A program made the position numbers and the translations under genes. DNA of 48,605 nt from Pseudomonadota bacterium (GTDB taxonomy: Bacteria; Pseudomonadota; Alphaproteobacteria; Acetobacterales; Acetobacteraceae), in the NCBI GenBank assembly GCA_021816925.1, contig JAKAWQ010000022.1, forward strand, positions 1 through 48,605. Direction: 5' to 3'. Below, piece by piece: positions 1 through 9,782 of this stretch. The notes under the pieces are model-generated. The model had not been told where the DNA came from and searched no databases. It was given only the letters and a program-made list of their open reading frames with translations. Within the stretch, counting starts at the first letter, position 1. Every line of letters starts with the position of its first letter.

Positions 1-98
1 TTCGGCCCAGCCGGTCACCCAACCAAACCGCTCGTCAGCTACCAGGTCCTACCGACAACTTCCTGGGTGGATCCTTCCTCCACTGGTGAACCGCGCCT
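1..98. other. unassigned sequence abutting a gene fragment
   Basis: These bases do not continue the asparagine-synthetase reading frame that follows. In the same frame they read into a TGA at 87-89 with the tail TDNFLGGSFLHW. That could be the end of an unrelated gene or of a mobile element, but I do not recognise it. The change from unrelated sequence to asparagine-synthetase homology happens between about 89 and 115, so it is a candidate recombination junction or an artefact of the contig end. Confidence 0.3.
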
Positions 99-861
99 TT
101 GGGGCGCACTGAGAAATGCAGGCTAGCGCGGCTCTACCCGAAGCTCGATGCTGCGCCTCGCTGGCTCCGCGCGAAGACCACGCTCACGGAACTCGGCCTC
201 GACTCCGCGCTTGCCTTTTACCGCCGGGTCTCGCACGTACGAGGCGAGGGGCGCCGAAGCCTCTACTCGGCATTCTTTCTGAACACCCTCGATGGGTACG
301 ACGCGGCCGCCCACATCGTTGCTCTCATAGACCAATGCGATGACGCGGATTCGCTGCAGCAGGCGCTGTACGTCGATCTCGTGACGTATCTTCCTGGCGA
401 CATCCTGGTCAAGGTCGATCGTGCGAGCATGGCGAACAGTCTCGAGGTCCGGGCACCGTTTCTCGACCATGAGCTTGTCGCCTGGGGGCTGCGGTTGCCG
501 GCGTGGCAAAAACGCTGCGGCCGGAGGGGCAAGTTCGTGCTCAAGGAGGCAATGAAGCCGCTCCTCCCGCTGGAGATCCTCGGGCGCGGGAAGCAGGGGG
601 GTTTCCGTTTCTTTATCGTTAGAATTTCGTCGAGAGAGGCCGCGACTGGAAGCCGCGCTGCTCGGCAAGCCGATGTTGGCGAGCGGCCTTTTCGATCGAG
701 CGGCACTGGCAAGGCTGATCGACGAACACGCCGCCGGTCGTTTCGACCACAATCAGCCTCTCTGGCTGCTGCTGGTGTTTGCCGGCTTCCTCGCTTCCAG
801 AGATCGCAGGCGCGAAAACCTCGCCCTGTTACGTGCCGCGCCGGCAGAAGCGCTCGCGTGA
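99..861 (+). pseudogene. asparagine synthase C-terminal domain fragment, 5'-truncated and frameshifted
   Basis: This is the C-terminal, ATP-dependent amidotransferase half of a glutamine-hydrolysing asparagine synthetase, the type common in polysaccharide loci. The frame from 99 carries the characteristic run YLPGDILVKVDRASMANSLE followed by VRAPFLDHELV and GRGKQGG. The glutaminase domain and the synthetase P-loop region are absent upstream. Near the run of six G at 596-601 the homology moves to another frame, which resumes as LEAALLGKPM and then SGLFDRAALARLIDEH, ending at 861. One extra G would explain the shift, so it may be a homopolymer sequencing error. The missing 5' half still makes it a remnant. 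The TTG at 99 is only where the frame opens, not a believable start. Confidence 0.8.
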
Positions 862-1023
862 GGAAGGAGTTCGGGACCCTGCCTCAGGGAATGCCTGCCC
901 TATAGCCCGAAGCACGATCGGATCGCACGCGTGTTCGGCACGCGGAGGCGGATCTGTAGTGCGGAACCTCCGCCCGAACCGCCGCTCTGCGCCGGCTGGC
1001 AGCCGCGCGTGGGGCCGGTGAGA

Positions 1024-1785
1024 TCAGACCACCGTGTCGTCGTCCCCGCCGCCGAAGCCGCCTTGGTCGGGATCGTCCTGGCCGGGATCAAAGCCCGTCT
1101 GAGACGGATCGAAGCCCGCCTGGGACGGGTCGAACCCGGACTGGGCGGGGTCGAAGCCGCCGCCCGACTGGTTGGCGCCCCAGGGATCAGGGGCGACGCC
1201 GGGGGCTGTCCAGGGGCTTACTCCTTCGTTCCCAGTGGTTTCCTGCGCCGGCCCGGCGAAATTGCCCCCGGCGGGTCCGACGTGGGGCGAAAGCAGATTT
1301 ATCAGTGCATTGCCCATCACCACGCCGCCGGCCACGCCGGCCGCGGTCGATAGCGCCGAGCCGAGGAAGCCGGACCCGCCGCGCTGGAACATTCCGGGCT
1401 GGTAGCCCGGCGCGTAGGCGGGCTGCGGCGGAGGCGCGGCGGGGGCCGCGCTCCAGGGCGCGGAGCTTCCGCCGCCGAAGAGCCCGGAGAAAAAGCCGCC
1501 ACGGGAGGGGGCAGGCGAGGGCGCCTGGCGGGCGGTGGCGAGCTCATATTGGAGCTGGCTGATGCGGTTCTGTGCCTCGGCCAACGCATGCTCCTGCACG
1601 AAGGTCATCTGGGTGATGCGGAAGCGTGCCTCCGGATGGCGGGCGAAAAGCTCCGCGATCAGCGCGTCCGCCTCGGCATCGATGGGCGACAACGGCGTAC
1701 CTGGAGAGGGAACCGATGCGCCGCTTGCGCCACCCGCGGCCCGCTCGACGAAGCGGGTGATGATGTCCCGTTCCTCGTTCGTCAT
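1024..1785 (-). CDS. DUF2076 family protein with Gly/Asp-rich C-terminal repeats
   Basis: The N-terminus MTNEERDIITRFVERAAGG, then DAEADALIAELFARHPEARF and the segment on to the QEHALAEAQNRI helix, match the DUF2076 family, whose role is not established. A proline-rich linker follows, then a hydrophobic glycine/alanine stretch (GSALSTAAGVAGGVVMGNAL). The acidic tail contains four copies of a GFDPxQ heptad and ends DDDTVV. I chose the ATG at 1785 because it begins the conserved N-terminus and has AGGAG 12 bases upstream; the frame is open to 1845. The gene is divergent from the GH17 gene, with about 120 bases between them. Envelope association is suggested only by the composition. Confidence 0.75.
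   Translation of the reverse strand: MTNEERDIITRFVERAAGGASGASVPSPGTPLSPIDAEADALIAELFARHPEARFRITQMTFVQEHALAEAQNRISQLQYELATARQAPSPAPSRGGFFSGLFGGGSSAPWSAAPAAPPPQPAYAPGYQPGMFQRGGSGFLGSALSTAAGVAGGVVMGNALINLLSPHVGPAGGNFAGPAQETTGNEGVSPWTAPGVAPDPWGANQSGGGFDPAQSGFDPSQAGFDPSQTGFDPGQDDPDQGGFGGGDDDTVV
1078..1158 (-). repeat. 21-bp tandem repeat encoding GFDPxQ heptads
   Basis: Three full copies and one partial copy of a 21-base unit lie inside the DUF2076 gene. They encode GFDPAQS, GFDPSQA, GFDPSQT and GFDPGQ. Copies differ mainly at the last two residues of the heptad, consistent with in-frame duplication followed by drift. Copy number could vary between strains. Confidence 0.85.
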
Positions 1786-1906
1786 GATGCCGGCAAGCTC
1801 CTGTTGAGAGGCTTGGGATTTGGCGCGGACGCGCGCCAGGTTCAAGCGGGACCTCGGCAGCGGCGATCGGCTTTCCCGCCGCCTCTCCCTCGGCTATGCA
1901 CGATGC

Positions 1907-3562
1907 ATGCTCGTCCGTCCGGCGCTCCGGCTCTCTCTGCTGGTGGCGCTTCTTTGCCTTCTCATCGTGGTCGCGTGGTGGTGGCCGAACCGGCCAGCGG
2001 GCGGCGACGTGGCAATGCCCGCGGGCAAGCTCCATTCGGTCTCGTTCGCGCCTTACCGGGCGTGGCAATCGCCTCTGACCAAGGATTTTCCGACCGCGGC
2101 AGAAGCGCTTGCCGATCTCCGAGTGCTGAAGGGGCACGTGGATGCCGTGCGTACCTATTCAGCGATCGAAGGAAACTACGACCTGGCCGCTCTCGCCAAA
2201 AAGGTCGGCCTCAAGGTCTGGCAGGGAATCTGGCTCGGCCCGGACGCGAAGAAGAACGCCAAGGAGATCGCGCGCGGCATCGCGATCGCCAATCGCTACC
2301 CGCACACCGTCACGCGGGTGATCGTCGGAAATGAGGTCCTGCTGCGGCGGGACCTGCCGCCCTCGACGCTGATCGCCGACATCGAGCAGGTTAAACGTGC
2401 GGTCCATCAGCCCGTGACCTACGCCGATGTCTGGGAGTTCTGGGAGCAGTTCCCACAAGTGGCGCGCCATGTCGATTTCGTGACGATCCACATCCTGCCG
2501 TACTGGGAGAACCATCCCGTGCCGATCGGCCGGGCGATCGCGCATGTGCGGAAGATCTACGACCGTATCCGGACACTCATTCCGGACAAGCCGATCGTGA
2601 TCGGCGAGGCGGGCTGGCCGAGCCGCGGGCGCTGGCGCGACGGCGCGGCACCAAGTCGCGTCAACGAGGCGGTTTTCATTCGCCGCTTCGTCAGCTTCGC
2701 TGACCGCCATCACATCCCCTACAACCTGATCGAGGCCTTCGACCAGGATTGGAAGTATCAGCTCGAGGGCACGGTCGGCGCCAACTGGGGCCTCTGGACG
2801 GCCGGGCGGAGGCCCAAATTTCCCCTGCACGGACCGGTGATCGAGAACCCGGACTGGCCGGAGGACGCGGCGATCGGGATTGCGGCAGGCTTGCTGCTGC
2901 TGTTCGACGTGCTTCGGCTGCGGCGTCCCGATCCCTCTGCCGCAGCCCCGCTCGCCGTGCTGGCGACGGCGCTTGGCGCAGCGCTTTCGTTTGCCTGGGC
3001 CGGCACCGTGCCGCTGATCTATGACAAGGCGCTTCTTCTTTGCGCGGTCGCGAACCTTGGGGGACAGGCGCTTCTGGCGGCCCTCCTGATGGACCGGGCG
3101 GCCCTGATTCTCGCCGGTGCGGCGCGGCCGCGGCCGCGTTGCGGGCGGGATGCGACGGAGACGGTGCGCGATCTCCTCTGCCTCCGCTTCCCGCGCGCAC
3201 GCCGGGTGGCCTGGCGGCAGTGGCTGCTCGACGATCTCTCTTTCCTCTTTCTCTGGACCGCGGCGGTGATGCAGGCGCTTCTGGTATTCGACCCGCGCTA
3301 CCGCGACTTTCCCCTGCCGGTGTTCGCCGTGCCGCTGGCCGGCGTGGCGGGCCGGGCCGCGCTTGGCGACCTGCCGGCGGCCGGGGGCGGGCGCGAAGAG
3401 CTTGCGGCCGGGCTGACGCTGGCGCTCGGCGCGGCAGCGAGCGCGGCGATCGAAGGTCCGCTCAACCACCAGGCGCTGATCTGGAACGCGGCGGCCTTGG
3501 CGCTGGCCGCCCCGGCGCTTCTCCGGTTCCGGGCGCGAGAGAGGAGTCCGGCGGCAGCCTGA
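1907..3562 (+). CDS. membrane-anchored glycoside hydrolase family 17 (beta-1,3-glucanase/transglycosylase type)
   Basis: The 551-residue protein starts with a signal anchor (about residues 7-25, [18 protein letters not shown]). A GH17 barrel follows to about residue 320: [10 protein letters not shown], the acid/base motif VGNE (Glu143), HILPYW and the nucleophile motif VIGEAGWPS (Glu234). After NPDWPEDA come several hydrophobic helices to about residue 535, so the catalytic domain sits on a polytopic membrane tail. The same arrangement without the glycosyltransferase is seen beside NdvB-type beta-glucan synthases, and such a synthase lies at 13379-16066. The likely role is trimming or branching periplasmic beta-1,3-glucan. 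The ATG at 1907 directly precedes the anchor; an upstream in-frame ATG at 1820 would overlap the divergent gene. Confidence 0.85.
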   Translation: MLVRPALRLSLLVALLCLLIVVAWWWPNRPAGGDVAMPAGKLHSVSFAPYRAWQSPLTKDFPTAAEALADLRVLKGHVDAVRTYSAIEGNYDLAALAKKVGLKVWQGIWLGPDAKKNAKEIARGIAIANRYPHTVTRVIVGNEVLLRRDLPPSTLIADIEQVKRAVHQPVTYADVWEFWEQFPQVARHVDFVTIHILPYWENHPVPIGRAIAHVRKIYDRIRTLIPDKPIVIGEAGWPSRGRWRDGAAPSRVNEAVFIRRFVSFADRHHIPYNLIEAFDQDWKYQLEGTVGANWGLWTAGRRPKFPLHGPVIENPDWPEDAAIGIAAGLLLLFDVLRLRRPDPSAAAPLAVLATALGAALSFAWAGTVPLIYDKALLLCAVANLGGQALLAALLMDRAALILAGAARPRPRCGRDATETVRDLLCLRFPRARRVAWRQWLLDDLSFLFLWTAAVMQALLVFDPRYRDFPLPVFAVPLAGVAGRAALGDLPAAGGGREELAAGLTLALGAAASAAIEGPLNHQALIWNAAALALAAPALLRFRARERSPAAA

Positions 3563-3941
3563 GCCAGGTCCAGGCGCCGAGCGCCGTTCCAAGCATGCCG
3601 AGGCCGGCATTGTAGTTGACGATCGCCGCGCCGCCGACGACGATTGCCGTGAGCACGAGCGGAAACCGCCGCGTGGCGAAGGCCGAAAGGCCGGCTGTGA
3701 GTGCCGTCCAGCCCCAGAGCCCGTGGCCCTGCAGCCACAGCGCGGCGGCGCGTGGGGCACAGCCGAGCGGCGGGTGGCGGGCGATGCAGGCGGCGGTCCA
3801 GGCGCGCGGCTCGACTCCGTAGCGGCGATAGAGGATGGCGGCGGCGATGGCCGCTGCCACCGCCAGAAGTGCCAAGACATCGCGGCGAGGCCGAAAGTCC
3901 GCCCGTTCCGGAGCCGTCATCGAGGGCTGCACTCTCCTCAT
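3462..3941 (-). CDS. small hypothetical membrane protein
   Basis: A protein of about 159 residues with likely membrane helices at [36 protein letters not shown] and the [15 protein letters not shown] to LGAWTWL region. The loop [15 protein letters not shown] has two cysteines that could pair in the periplasm. The last 30 or so residues are Pro/Arg-rich and run antisense into the end of the GH17 gene (about 100 bp convergent overlap), so that tail may be unconstrained. An alternative start is the ATG at 3920, preceded by GGAG. I do not recognise the family. Its place between the GH17 gene and glyQ suggests a partner of the glucan enzyme, but that is only positional. Confidence 0.55.
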   Translation of the reverse strand: MRRVQPSMTAPERADFRPRRDVLALLAVAAAIAAAILYRRYGVEPRAWTAACIARHPPLGCAPRAAALWLQGHGLWGWTALTAGLSAFATRRFPLVLTAIVVGGAAIVNYNAGLGMLGTALGAWTWLRLPPDSSLAPGTGEAPGRPAPRPPRSRSAPGG

Positions 3942-4052
3942 TGCTTTCCGGCTGGTCCCTGTTCGGCTTGCGCCGGCGCGCGAGACCGCCTTGCCGATCC
4001 CCGCGGCCAGACACTATGGTGCGCCGCATCACGCGGCCCCGGTGCGAAGTCA

Positions 4053-4919
4053 ATGAACCCACCCCGACCCCGGAGCTTCCAGGAGCTGATCTTGCGCCTT
4101 TCAGGCTTCTGGGCGGCACAGGGTTGTGTGCTGTTGCAGCCCTACGACATGGAAATGGGCGCTGGCACCTTCCATCCGGCAACGACGCTGCGCGCGCTTG
4201 GCGAGAAGCCGTGGCGGGCGGCGTATGTGCAGCCTTCGCGCCGACCGACTGACGGGCGCTACGGAGAGAACCCGAACCGGCTGGGCCATTATTACCAGTT
4301 TCAGGTGATCCTGAAGCCGGTTCCGGCCGACGCGCAGGCGCTTGTCCTGGAGAGCTATCGCGTGCTGGGGATCGACCCCCTCGCGCACGACATCCGCTTC
4401 GTGGAAGACGATTGGGAAAGCCCGACGCTCGGCGCCTGGGGCCTCGGATGGGAAGTCTGGTGCGACGGGATGGAGGTGACGCAGTTCACGTATTTTCAGC
4501 AGGTGGGCGGCATACCCTGCGCCGTGCCGTCGGTTGAGTTCACGTACGGGCTCGAGCGGCTGGCGATGTATGTGCAAGGCGTGGAAAGCATTTTCGATCT
4601 CGACTTCAACGGTGCGGGGATCCGTTACGGAGACGTTTTCCGCCGCGCCGAGCGCGAATTTTCGGCTTACAGCTTCGAACGCGCGGACGCGACCTTGCTG
4701 GGGCAGCATTTCGCCGACGCGGAGCACGAGTGCCGAGCGCTGCTCGAGGCCGCGCTTGCGCTGCCCGCTTACGACCAGTGCATCAAGGCGAGCCACCTCT
4801 TCAATCTTCTGGACGCGCGCGGCGTGATCAGCGTTGCGGAGCGGGCGTCGATGATCGGGCGGGTGCGCGCGCTCGCGCGCGGATGCTGCGAGGCCTGGCT
4901 TGCCGGCGAGGCCGCCTGA
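4053..4919 (+). CDS. glyQ: glycine--tRNA ligase alpha subunit
   Basis: The 288-residue protein is the catalytic alpha subunit of the bacterial alpha2beta2 glycyl-tRNA synthetase, which charges tRNA-Gly in the cytoplasm. The class II core is intact: [40 protein letters not shown], and FTYFQQVGG with [12 protein letters not shown]. Length is normal for the family. The ATG at 4053 begins the conserved [12 protein letters not shown] region; the long open frame before it is antisense to the small membrane-protein gene. glyS follows after 3 bases, so the two subunits are co-translated. Confidence 0.97.
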   Translation: MNPPRPRSFQELILRLSGFWAAQGCVLLQPYDMEMGAGTFHPATTLRALGEKPWRAAYVQPSRRPTDGRYGENPNRLGHYYQFQVILKPVPADAQALVLESYRVLGIDPLAHDIRFVEDDWESPTLGAWGLGWEVWCDGMEVTQFTYFQQVGGIPCAVPSVEFTYGLERLAMYVQGVESIFDLDFNGAGIRYGDVFRRAEREFSAYSFERADATLLGQHFADAEHECRALLEAALALPAYDQCIKASHLFNLLDARGVISVAERASMIGRVRALARGCCEAWLAGEAA

Positions 4920-4922
4920 ACA

Positions 4923-7067
4923 ATGCCGGAGCTGCTGCTTGAACTTTTGAGCGAGGAAATCCCCGCGGGCATGCAGGCGCGCGCCGCGGAGGATCTGGCA
5001 CGGCTTGTGAAGGAGGCGCTGGCACCGGTCAAGGTGGACGACAACAACACAAAGGGATTTTACGGGCCGCGGCGGATCGCGCTGGTGGCCGAAGTCGATG
5101 CTGCGCTCCCGGCGCAGAGGATTCGAGAGCGCGGGCCGCGCGTTGGGGCCCCGGAGGCCGCAGTCCATGGCTTCCTGCGCAAGCATGGCGCGACCACCGC
5201 GGAACCGCAACCGGAAGGCGGCTATTGGGTGCTGGAGCGCACCGCGCCCGCGGTGGCGACGGGGACGCTGATCGCGGCCGCACTGCCGGGGATACTCCGG
5301 CGCTTTCCCTGGCCGAAGTCGATGCGCTGGGGGGCGAGCAGCTTCACCTGGGTGCGGCCGCTCAGGCGCATCCTTTGCGTGCTGGACGGAGCGATCGTTC
5401 CCTTTAGCCTGGCCGAGGGCGAGGATGACGGGTACGGCCTCGTTTCCGGGAACCTGACCGAGGGGCATCGGTTCCACGCGCCGGGGGCGTTTCCCGTCAC
5501 CTCACGCGGCGAGTGGGAGGCAGGGCTTCGTGATCGGAAGGTGGTGGCGAATGTCGGGGAACGGCGATTGCGCGTTTACAAGGGACTCGCCGAGATCGCG
5601 GCGAAACGGGGCCTGGCGATCAAAGCGGATTCAACGGAGCAGATCCTCGGCGAACACGACAGGCTGATCGAGGAAGTGGCAGGCTTCGTGGAATGGCCCG
5701 TGGTGCTGATGGGAAAGATCGACGAGAGCTTCATGGACCTGCCGCCCGAGGTCATGCGGGTGACGATGCGCGTCAATCAGCGGTATTTTTCGTTTTTCAA
5801 TCAGGACGGCTCGTTCTCGCGCCATTTCGCGTTCGTCGCCAATATCGAGGCGGCCGACGGAGGGGCCGCGATCATCGCCGGGAACGAGCGCGTGCTGCGC
5901 GCCCGGCTTGCCGATGCGCGGCATTTCTGGGACCTCGACCGGCGCACAGGCCTCGAGGCCCGGGTGCCAAAGCTCGAGCACGTGACCTTCCATGCACGGC
6001 TCGGCAGCCAAGGGGCGCGTGTCCGGCGGATCGTCGATCTCGTGCGTGCGATCGCACCCGCCGTCGGAGCGCCGCCGGCGCTTGCCGAGCGCGCGGCGGT
6101 GCTTGCGAAGGCGGATCTCGTGAGCGGAATGGTCGGCGAATTCCCGGAGCTGCAAGGCGTGATGGGCAGCTATTACGCCGAGAACGACGGAGAACCTGAG
6201 AGCGTCGCGCGTGCAATCCGCGAGCATTATGCGCCGAAAGGACCGGACGACGATGTGCCGACGGAGGCGGTTTCGATCGCCATGGCGCTGGCCGACAAGC
6301 TCGATCTTCTCTGCGGATTCTTTTCGATCGGGGAGAAGCCGAGCGGTTCGGCGGATCCCTTCGGGTTGCGCCGCGCGGCGCTCGGCATCATCCGCATCGT
6401 TCGCGAGAATGCTCTGCGAATCAACCTTGTTCCGCTGATCGAGCGGTGGTGCGCGTTCGTGCTTCTCGAAAGGGGTGAGGAACGCACGGTGCGGCCGGAT
6501 GCGGCGGCGCTGGAGAAACTTGCCGAGGACGTGCTTGCCTTCGTTGTCGAACGGCAGCGCATCGTGCTGCGCGCGGAGGGCGCGCGGCACGACGTGCTCG
6601 CGGCGGTGTTCGCGGCCGGCGACGAGGACGATCTTCTGCGGATGCTCCGCCGCGCCGAGGCGCTCGGCGATGCGCTTGCGAGCGTGCAGGGGCCGCCGCT
6701 GCTCGTTGCCTACCGGCGTGCCGCCAACATCCTCAGGATCGAGGCGCGGAAGGACGGGCCGTTCCACGACCGGCCCGACCCGGCGCTTTTCCGCCAACCG
6801 GAGGAGAAGGCGCTGGCAGAGGAGCTTTGGGGTGTGCAAAGGGAGGTGGATGCGCTGCTGGCCAAGGAATGGTTCGGCCCTGCGCTCCGCCGGCTCGCCG
6901 GTCTTCGCCGGCCGCTCGACGCCTTCTTCGAGCGGGTCACGGTCAATGCGCCGGAGCCAGAATTGCGCCGCAATCGACTCTATCTTCTGGACAATGTCCG
7001 AAGAATGATCGACCGGGTGGCCGATCTGTCGCAGATCGAAGGCCGGGAAGAAGAGGAACGAGCATGA
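4923..7067 (+). CDS. glyS: glycine--tRNA ligase beta subunit
   Basis: The 714-residue beta subunit binds and recognises tRNA in the GlyQS heterotetramer. The N-terminus MPELLLELLSEEIPAGMQ is diagnostic, as are FPKSMRWG-like (here FPWPKSMRWG), VNQRYF and the HD-like region GMVGEFPELQGVMGSYYA. The C-terminus carries the DALR-type anticodon-binding helices (LYLLDNVRRMIDRVADLSQIEG). There is no obvious Shine-Dalgarno, which fits translational coupling to glyQ. Its TGA overlaps the ATG of ppdK by 4 bases, giving a three-gene operon. Confidence 0.97.
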   Translation: MPELLLELLSEEIPAGMQARAAEDLARLVKEALAPVKVDDNNTKGFYGPRRIALVAEVDAALPAQRIRERGPRVGAPEAAVHGFLRKHGATTAEPQPEGGYWVLERTAPAVATGTLIAAALPGILRRFPWPKSMRWGASSFTWVRPLRRILCVLDGAIVPFSLAEGEDDGYGLVSGNLTEGHRFHAPGAFPVTSRGEWEAGLRDRKVVANVGERRLRVYKGLAEIAAKRGLAIKADSTEQILGEHDRLIEEVAGFVEWPVVLMGKIDESFMDLPPEVMRVTMRVNQRYFSFFNQDGSFSRHFAFVANIEAADGGAAIIAGNERVLRARLADARHFWDLDRRTGLEARVPKLEHVTFHARLGSQGARVRRIVDLVRAIAPAVGAPPALAERAAVLAKADLVSGMVGEFPELQGVMGSYYAENDGEPESVARAIREHYAPKGPDDDVPTEAVSIAMALADKLDLLCGFFSIGEKPSGSADPFGLRRAALGIIRIVRENALRINLVPLIERWCAFVLLERGEERTVRPDAAALEKLAEDVLAFVVERQRIVLRAEGARHDVLAAVFAAGDEDDLLRMLRRAEALGDALASVQGPPLLVAYRRAANILRIEARKDGPFHDRPDPALFRQPEEKALAEELWGVQREVDALLAKEWFGPALRRLAGLRRPLDAFFERVTVNAPEPELRRNRLYLLDNVRRMIDRVADLSQIEGREEEERA

Positions 7068-9757
7068 CGAAGTGGGTTTACAGCTTCGGCGCGGGCCTCT
7101 CGGAAGGTCGTGCCGAGATGCGCAACCTTCTTGGGGGCAAGGGAGCCAATCTTGCCGAGATGGCTTCCATCGGGCTGCCGGTGCCGCCGGGCTTCACCAT
7201 CACGACCGAGGTCTGCAGCGCCTTTTACCGCAACGACCGCCAGTATCCGGACGATCTGCAGCCCGAGGTCGCCGCGGCGCTGGTCCAGCTGGAAGAGGCG
7301 ACGGGCCGGCGCTTCGGCGACCGGCACGAGCCGCTTCTCGTGTCGGTCCGCTCCGGCGCGCGTGCCTCAATGCCGGGCATGATGGATACCGTGCTCAATC
7401 TCGGGCTCAACGACGCGACCGTTGAGGGGCTCGGCGAGAGCGCCGATGATCCGCGCTTCGCCTGGGACAGCTATCGCCGCTTCATCCAGATGTACGGCAG
7501 CGTCGTGCTCGGTGTCGATCACCACCGTTTCGAGGAGATCATCGAGCATGTGAAGCTCGACGCCGGGGTGGGCACCGACCCCGAGCTTATAGCGCAGGAC
7601 TGGCATCGCGTGGTTGCCGCCTACAAAGATCTGGTCGAGGCGGAAACCGGCCGGCCTTTTCCGCAGGATCCGGAAGAGCAGCTTTGGGGCGCGATCGGCG
7701 CGGTGTTCGGCAGCTGGATGAACCCGCGGGCCATCACCTACCGGCGCCTGCACGAGATTCCGGCCGAATGGGGCACTGCGGTCAACGTGCAGGCGATGGT
7801 GTTCGGCAACATGGGGGAAGACTGTGCCACCGGCGTCTGCTTCACCCGCGATCCCTCGACCGGAGAAAATGTGTTTTTCGGTGAATACCTGGTGAACGCG
7901 CAAGGCGAGGACGTGGTGGCCGGAATCCGCACGCCGGCGCCGCTTTCGAACGCGCGCGCCAAGGCGGGCGAGCGGAGCATGGAGGAGGTGCTGCCGGACG
8001 CCTACCGGGAGCTGCTCGAGGTACGCGCCCTCCTGGAGCGGCACTACCGCGACATGCAGGACATCGAGTTCACGGCCGAACGCGGCCGGCTCTATTTGCT
8101 GCAAACGCGCAACGGGAAACGTACCGTTGCAGCGGCTTTGCGCATTGCCGTCGAGATGGCGGAGGAGGGCCTGATCGAGGAGCGCGAGGCGGTCGGGCGC
8201 GTCGATCCCGCAAATCTCGATCAGCTTTTGCATCCCACGCTCGATCCGAACGCACCGCGCCGGCTCCTTTCGCGCGGACTGCCGGCGAGCCCCGGTGCGG
8301 CCTCGGGGGCAGTGGTGTTCAGCGCCGACGAGGCGGAAATGCGTGGAGCGCGAGGTGAGGCGGTGCTGCTGGTGCGCATCGAAACCAGCCCCGAGGATAT
8401 CCACGGCATGCACGCCGCCAAGGGCATCCTGACGGCGCGCGGAGGCATGACCAGCCACGCCGCGGTGGTGGCACGCGGCATGGGCCGCCCCTGCGTGGCG
8501 GGCGCAGGCGGTATCACGGTGGATTATGGTGCGCAGACGCTCGCGGCGGGGGGAATCACCGTGCACGCGGGCGAGACGATCACGCTCGACGGTGCCACGG
8601 GCGAGGTGTTCGTGGGCACTGTTGCGATGGTGGAACCGGCCCTTTCCGGCGACTTCGCCACGCTGATGGAATGGGCCGACCGCTGCCGCCGGCTTCGCGT
8701 GCGCGCGAATGCCGAAACGCCACTCGATGCCGAGACGGCACGGCGCTTCGGTGCGGAGGGGATCGGGCTTTGCCGCACCGAGCACATGTTCTTCGACCCT
8801 GAGCGCATCGGCGCGGTCAGGCAGATGATTATGGCGGCGGACGAGGCAGGGCGGCGCAGCGCGCTCGCCCGCCTGCTGCCATTCCAGCGCCAGGACTTCA
8901 TCGCGCTCTTCCGCATCATGGTGGGGCTGCCGGTAACGATTCGCCTGCTCGATCCGCCGCTGCACGAATTCCTGCCGCACGGCGAACGGGAGCTTGCAGA
9001 AGTGGCGCATGCGCTGGGCGCCGATCTCGAGGCGATGCGCCGACGCGCCGCGGAGCTTGCCGAGGCGAACCCGATGCTCGGCCATCGGGGTTGCCGCCTC
9101 GGCATCAGTTATCCGGAGATCTACGCGATGCAGGCGCGCGCCATCTTCGAAGGCGCGCTTGCGGTCGCGCGCGAGACCGGGAGCGCGCCGCTGCCTGAGA
9201 TCATGATTCCGCTGGTGGCGACGAAGCGGGAACTCGAGATCACGCGCGGGCAGATCGAGCGGGTGGCGAAGGAGGTTTTCTTCGAGGTAGGGCGGGAACT
9301 CCCCTTTACGATCGGAACCATGATCGAGCTGCCGCGCGCCGCGCTCACCGCGGATGCGATTGCCGAGGTCGCCGATTTCTTCAGCTTCGGAACCAACGAC
9401 CTGACGCAGACCACGTTCGGCCTTTCGCGCGACGACGCGGGGAAGTTCCTGCCGCATTACATCGAGATCGGCATTCTGGAGAAGGACCCGTTCGTGGCTC
9501 TGGATACCGAGGGGGTCGGCATGCTGATGCGGATCGCCGCCGAGAAGGGCCGCGGGAGCAAGCCCGGCCTCAAGCTCGGCATCTGCGGCGAGCACGGTGG
9601 GGATCCGGCGAGCATCCGCTTCTGCGAGACGACAGCGCTCGATTACGTCTCGTGCAGCCCCTATCGCGTGCCGGTGGCGAGGCTTGCCGCGGCCCAGGCG
9701 GCGCTGGCGGCTGCGCGAGGCGAAGCGGAGAAAACGCAGGCGATTTCGACCGCCTGA
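7064..9757 (+). CDS. ppdK: pyruvate, phosphate dikinase
   Basis: The 897-residue enzyme interconverts pyruvate, ATP and Pi with PEP, AMP and PPi and is used for gluconeogenesis or reversible glycolysis. Domains in order: an ATP-grasp domain (GGKGANLAEM near residue 25), the phosphohistidine domain with GGMTSHAAVVARGMG (His465), and a C-terminal PEP/pyruvate TIM barrel with LCRTEHMFF, SFGTNDLTQTTFG and GICGEHGGDP (catalytic Cys841). All key residues are present and length is normal. The ATG at 7064 overlaps the glyS stop and has AGAGGAA 6 bases upstream. Placement behind glyQS is a recurrent alphaproteobacterial arrangement. Confidence 0.97.
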   Translation: MTKWVYSFGAGLSEGRAEMRNLLGGKGANLAEMASIGLPVPPGFTITTEVCSAFYRNDRQYPDDLQPEVAAALVQLEEATGRRFGDRHEPLLVSVRSGARASMPGMMDTVLNLGLNDATVEGLGESADDPRFAWDSYRRFIQMYGSVVLGVDHHRFEEIIEHVKLDAGVGTDPELIAQDWHRVVAAYKDLVEAETGRPFPQDPEEQLWGAIGAVFGSWMNPRAITYRRLHEIPAEWGTAVNVQAMVFGNMGEDCATGVCFTRDPSTGENVFFGEYLVNAQGEDVVAGIRTPAPLSNARAKAGERSMEEVLPDAYRELLEVRALLERHYRDMQDIEFTAERGRLYLLQTRNGKRTVAAALRIAVEMAEEGLIEEREAVGRVDPANLDQLLHPTLDPNAPRRLLSRGLPASPGAASGAVVFSADEAEMRGARGEAVLLVRIETSPEDIHGMHAAKGILTARGGMTSHAAVVARGMGRPCVAGAGGITVDYGAQTLAAGGITVHAGETITLDGATGEVFVGTVAMVEPALSGDFATLMEWADRCRRLRVRANAETPLDAETARRFGAEGIGLCRTEHMFFDPERIGAVRQMIMAADEAGRRSALARLLPFQRQDFIALFRIMVGLPVTIRLLDPPLHEFLPHGERELAEVAHALGADLEAMRRRAAELAEANPMLGHRGCRLGISYPEIYAMQARAIFEGALAVARETGSAPLPEIMIPLVATKRELEITRGQIERVAKEVFFEVGRELPFTIGTMIELPRAALTADAIAEVADFFSFGTNDLTQTTFGLSRDDAGKFLPHYIEIGILEKDPFVALDTEGVGMLMRIAAEKGRGSKPGLKLGICGEHGGDPASIRFCETTALDYVSCSPYRVPVARLAAAQAALAAARGEAEKTQAISTA

Positions 9758-9782
9758 ACCAGCGTAGCCGGCCGTTGGCGCG

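Noticed and set aside
1120-1150. GGGTCGAACCCGG as a tRNA T-arm
   Set aside because: It is part of the in-frame heptad repeat and has no cloverleaf around it. No tRNA gene was found elsewhere either.
1078-1158. Repeat array as a CRISPR
   Set aside because: The repeats are 21 bp, contiguous and in frame within a coding gene, with no spacers. No other CRISPR-like array was seen in the window.
2159-3880. 573-codon leftward open frame antisense to the GH17 gene
   Set aside because: Arg/Pro-rich low-complexity product with no domain; it mirrors the GC-biased third codon positions of the GH17 gene.
7367-9595. 742-codon leftward open frame inside ppdK
   Set aside because: Fully antisense to a complete and conserved dikinase. 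High GC gives long stop-free shadows in this window.
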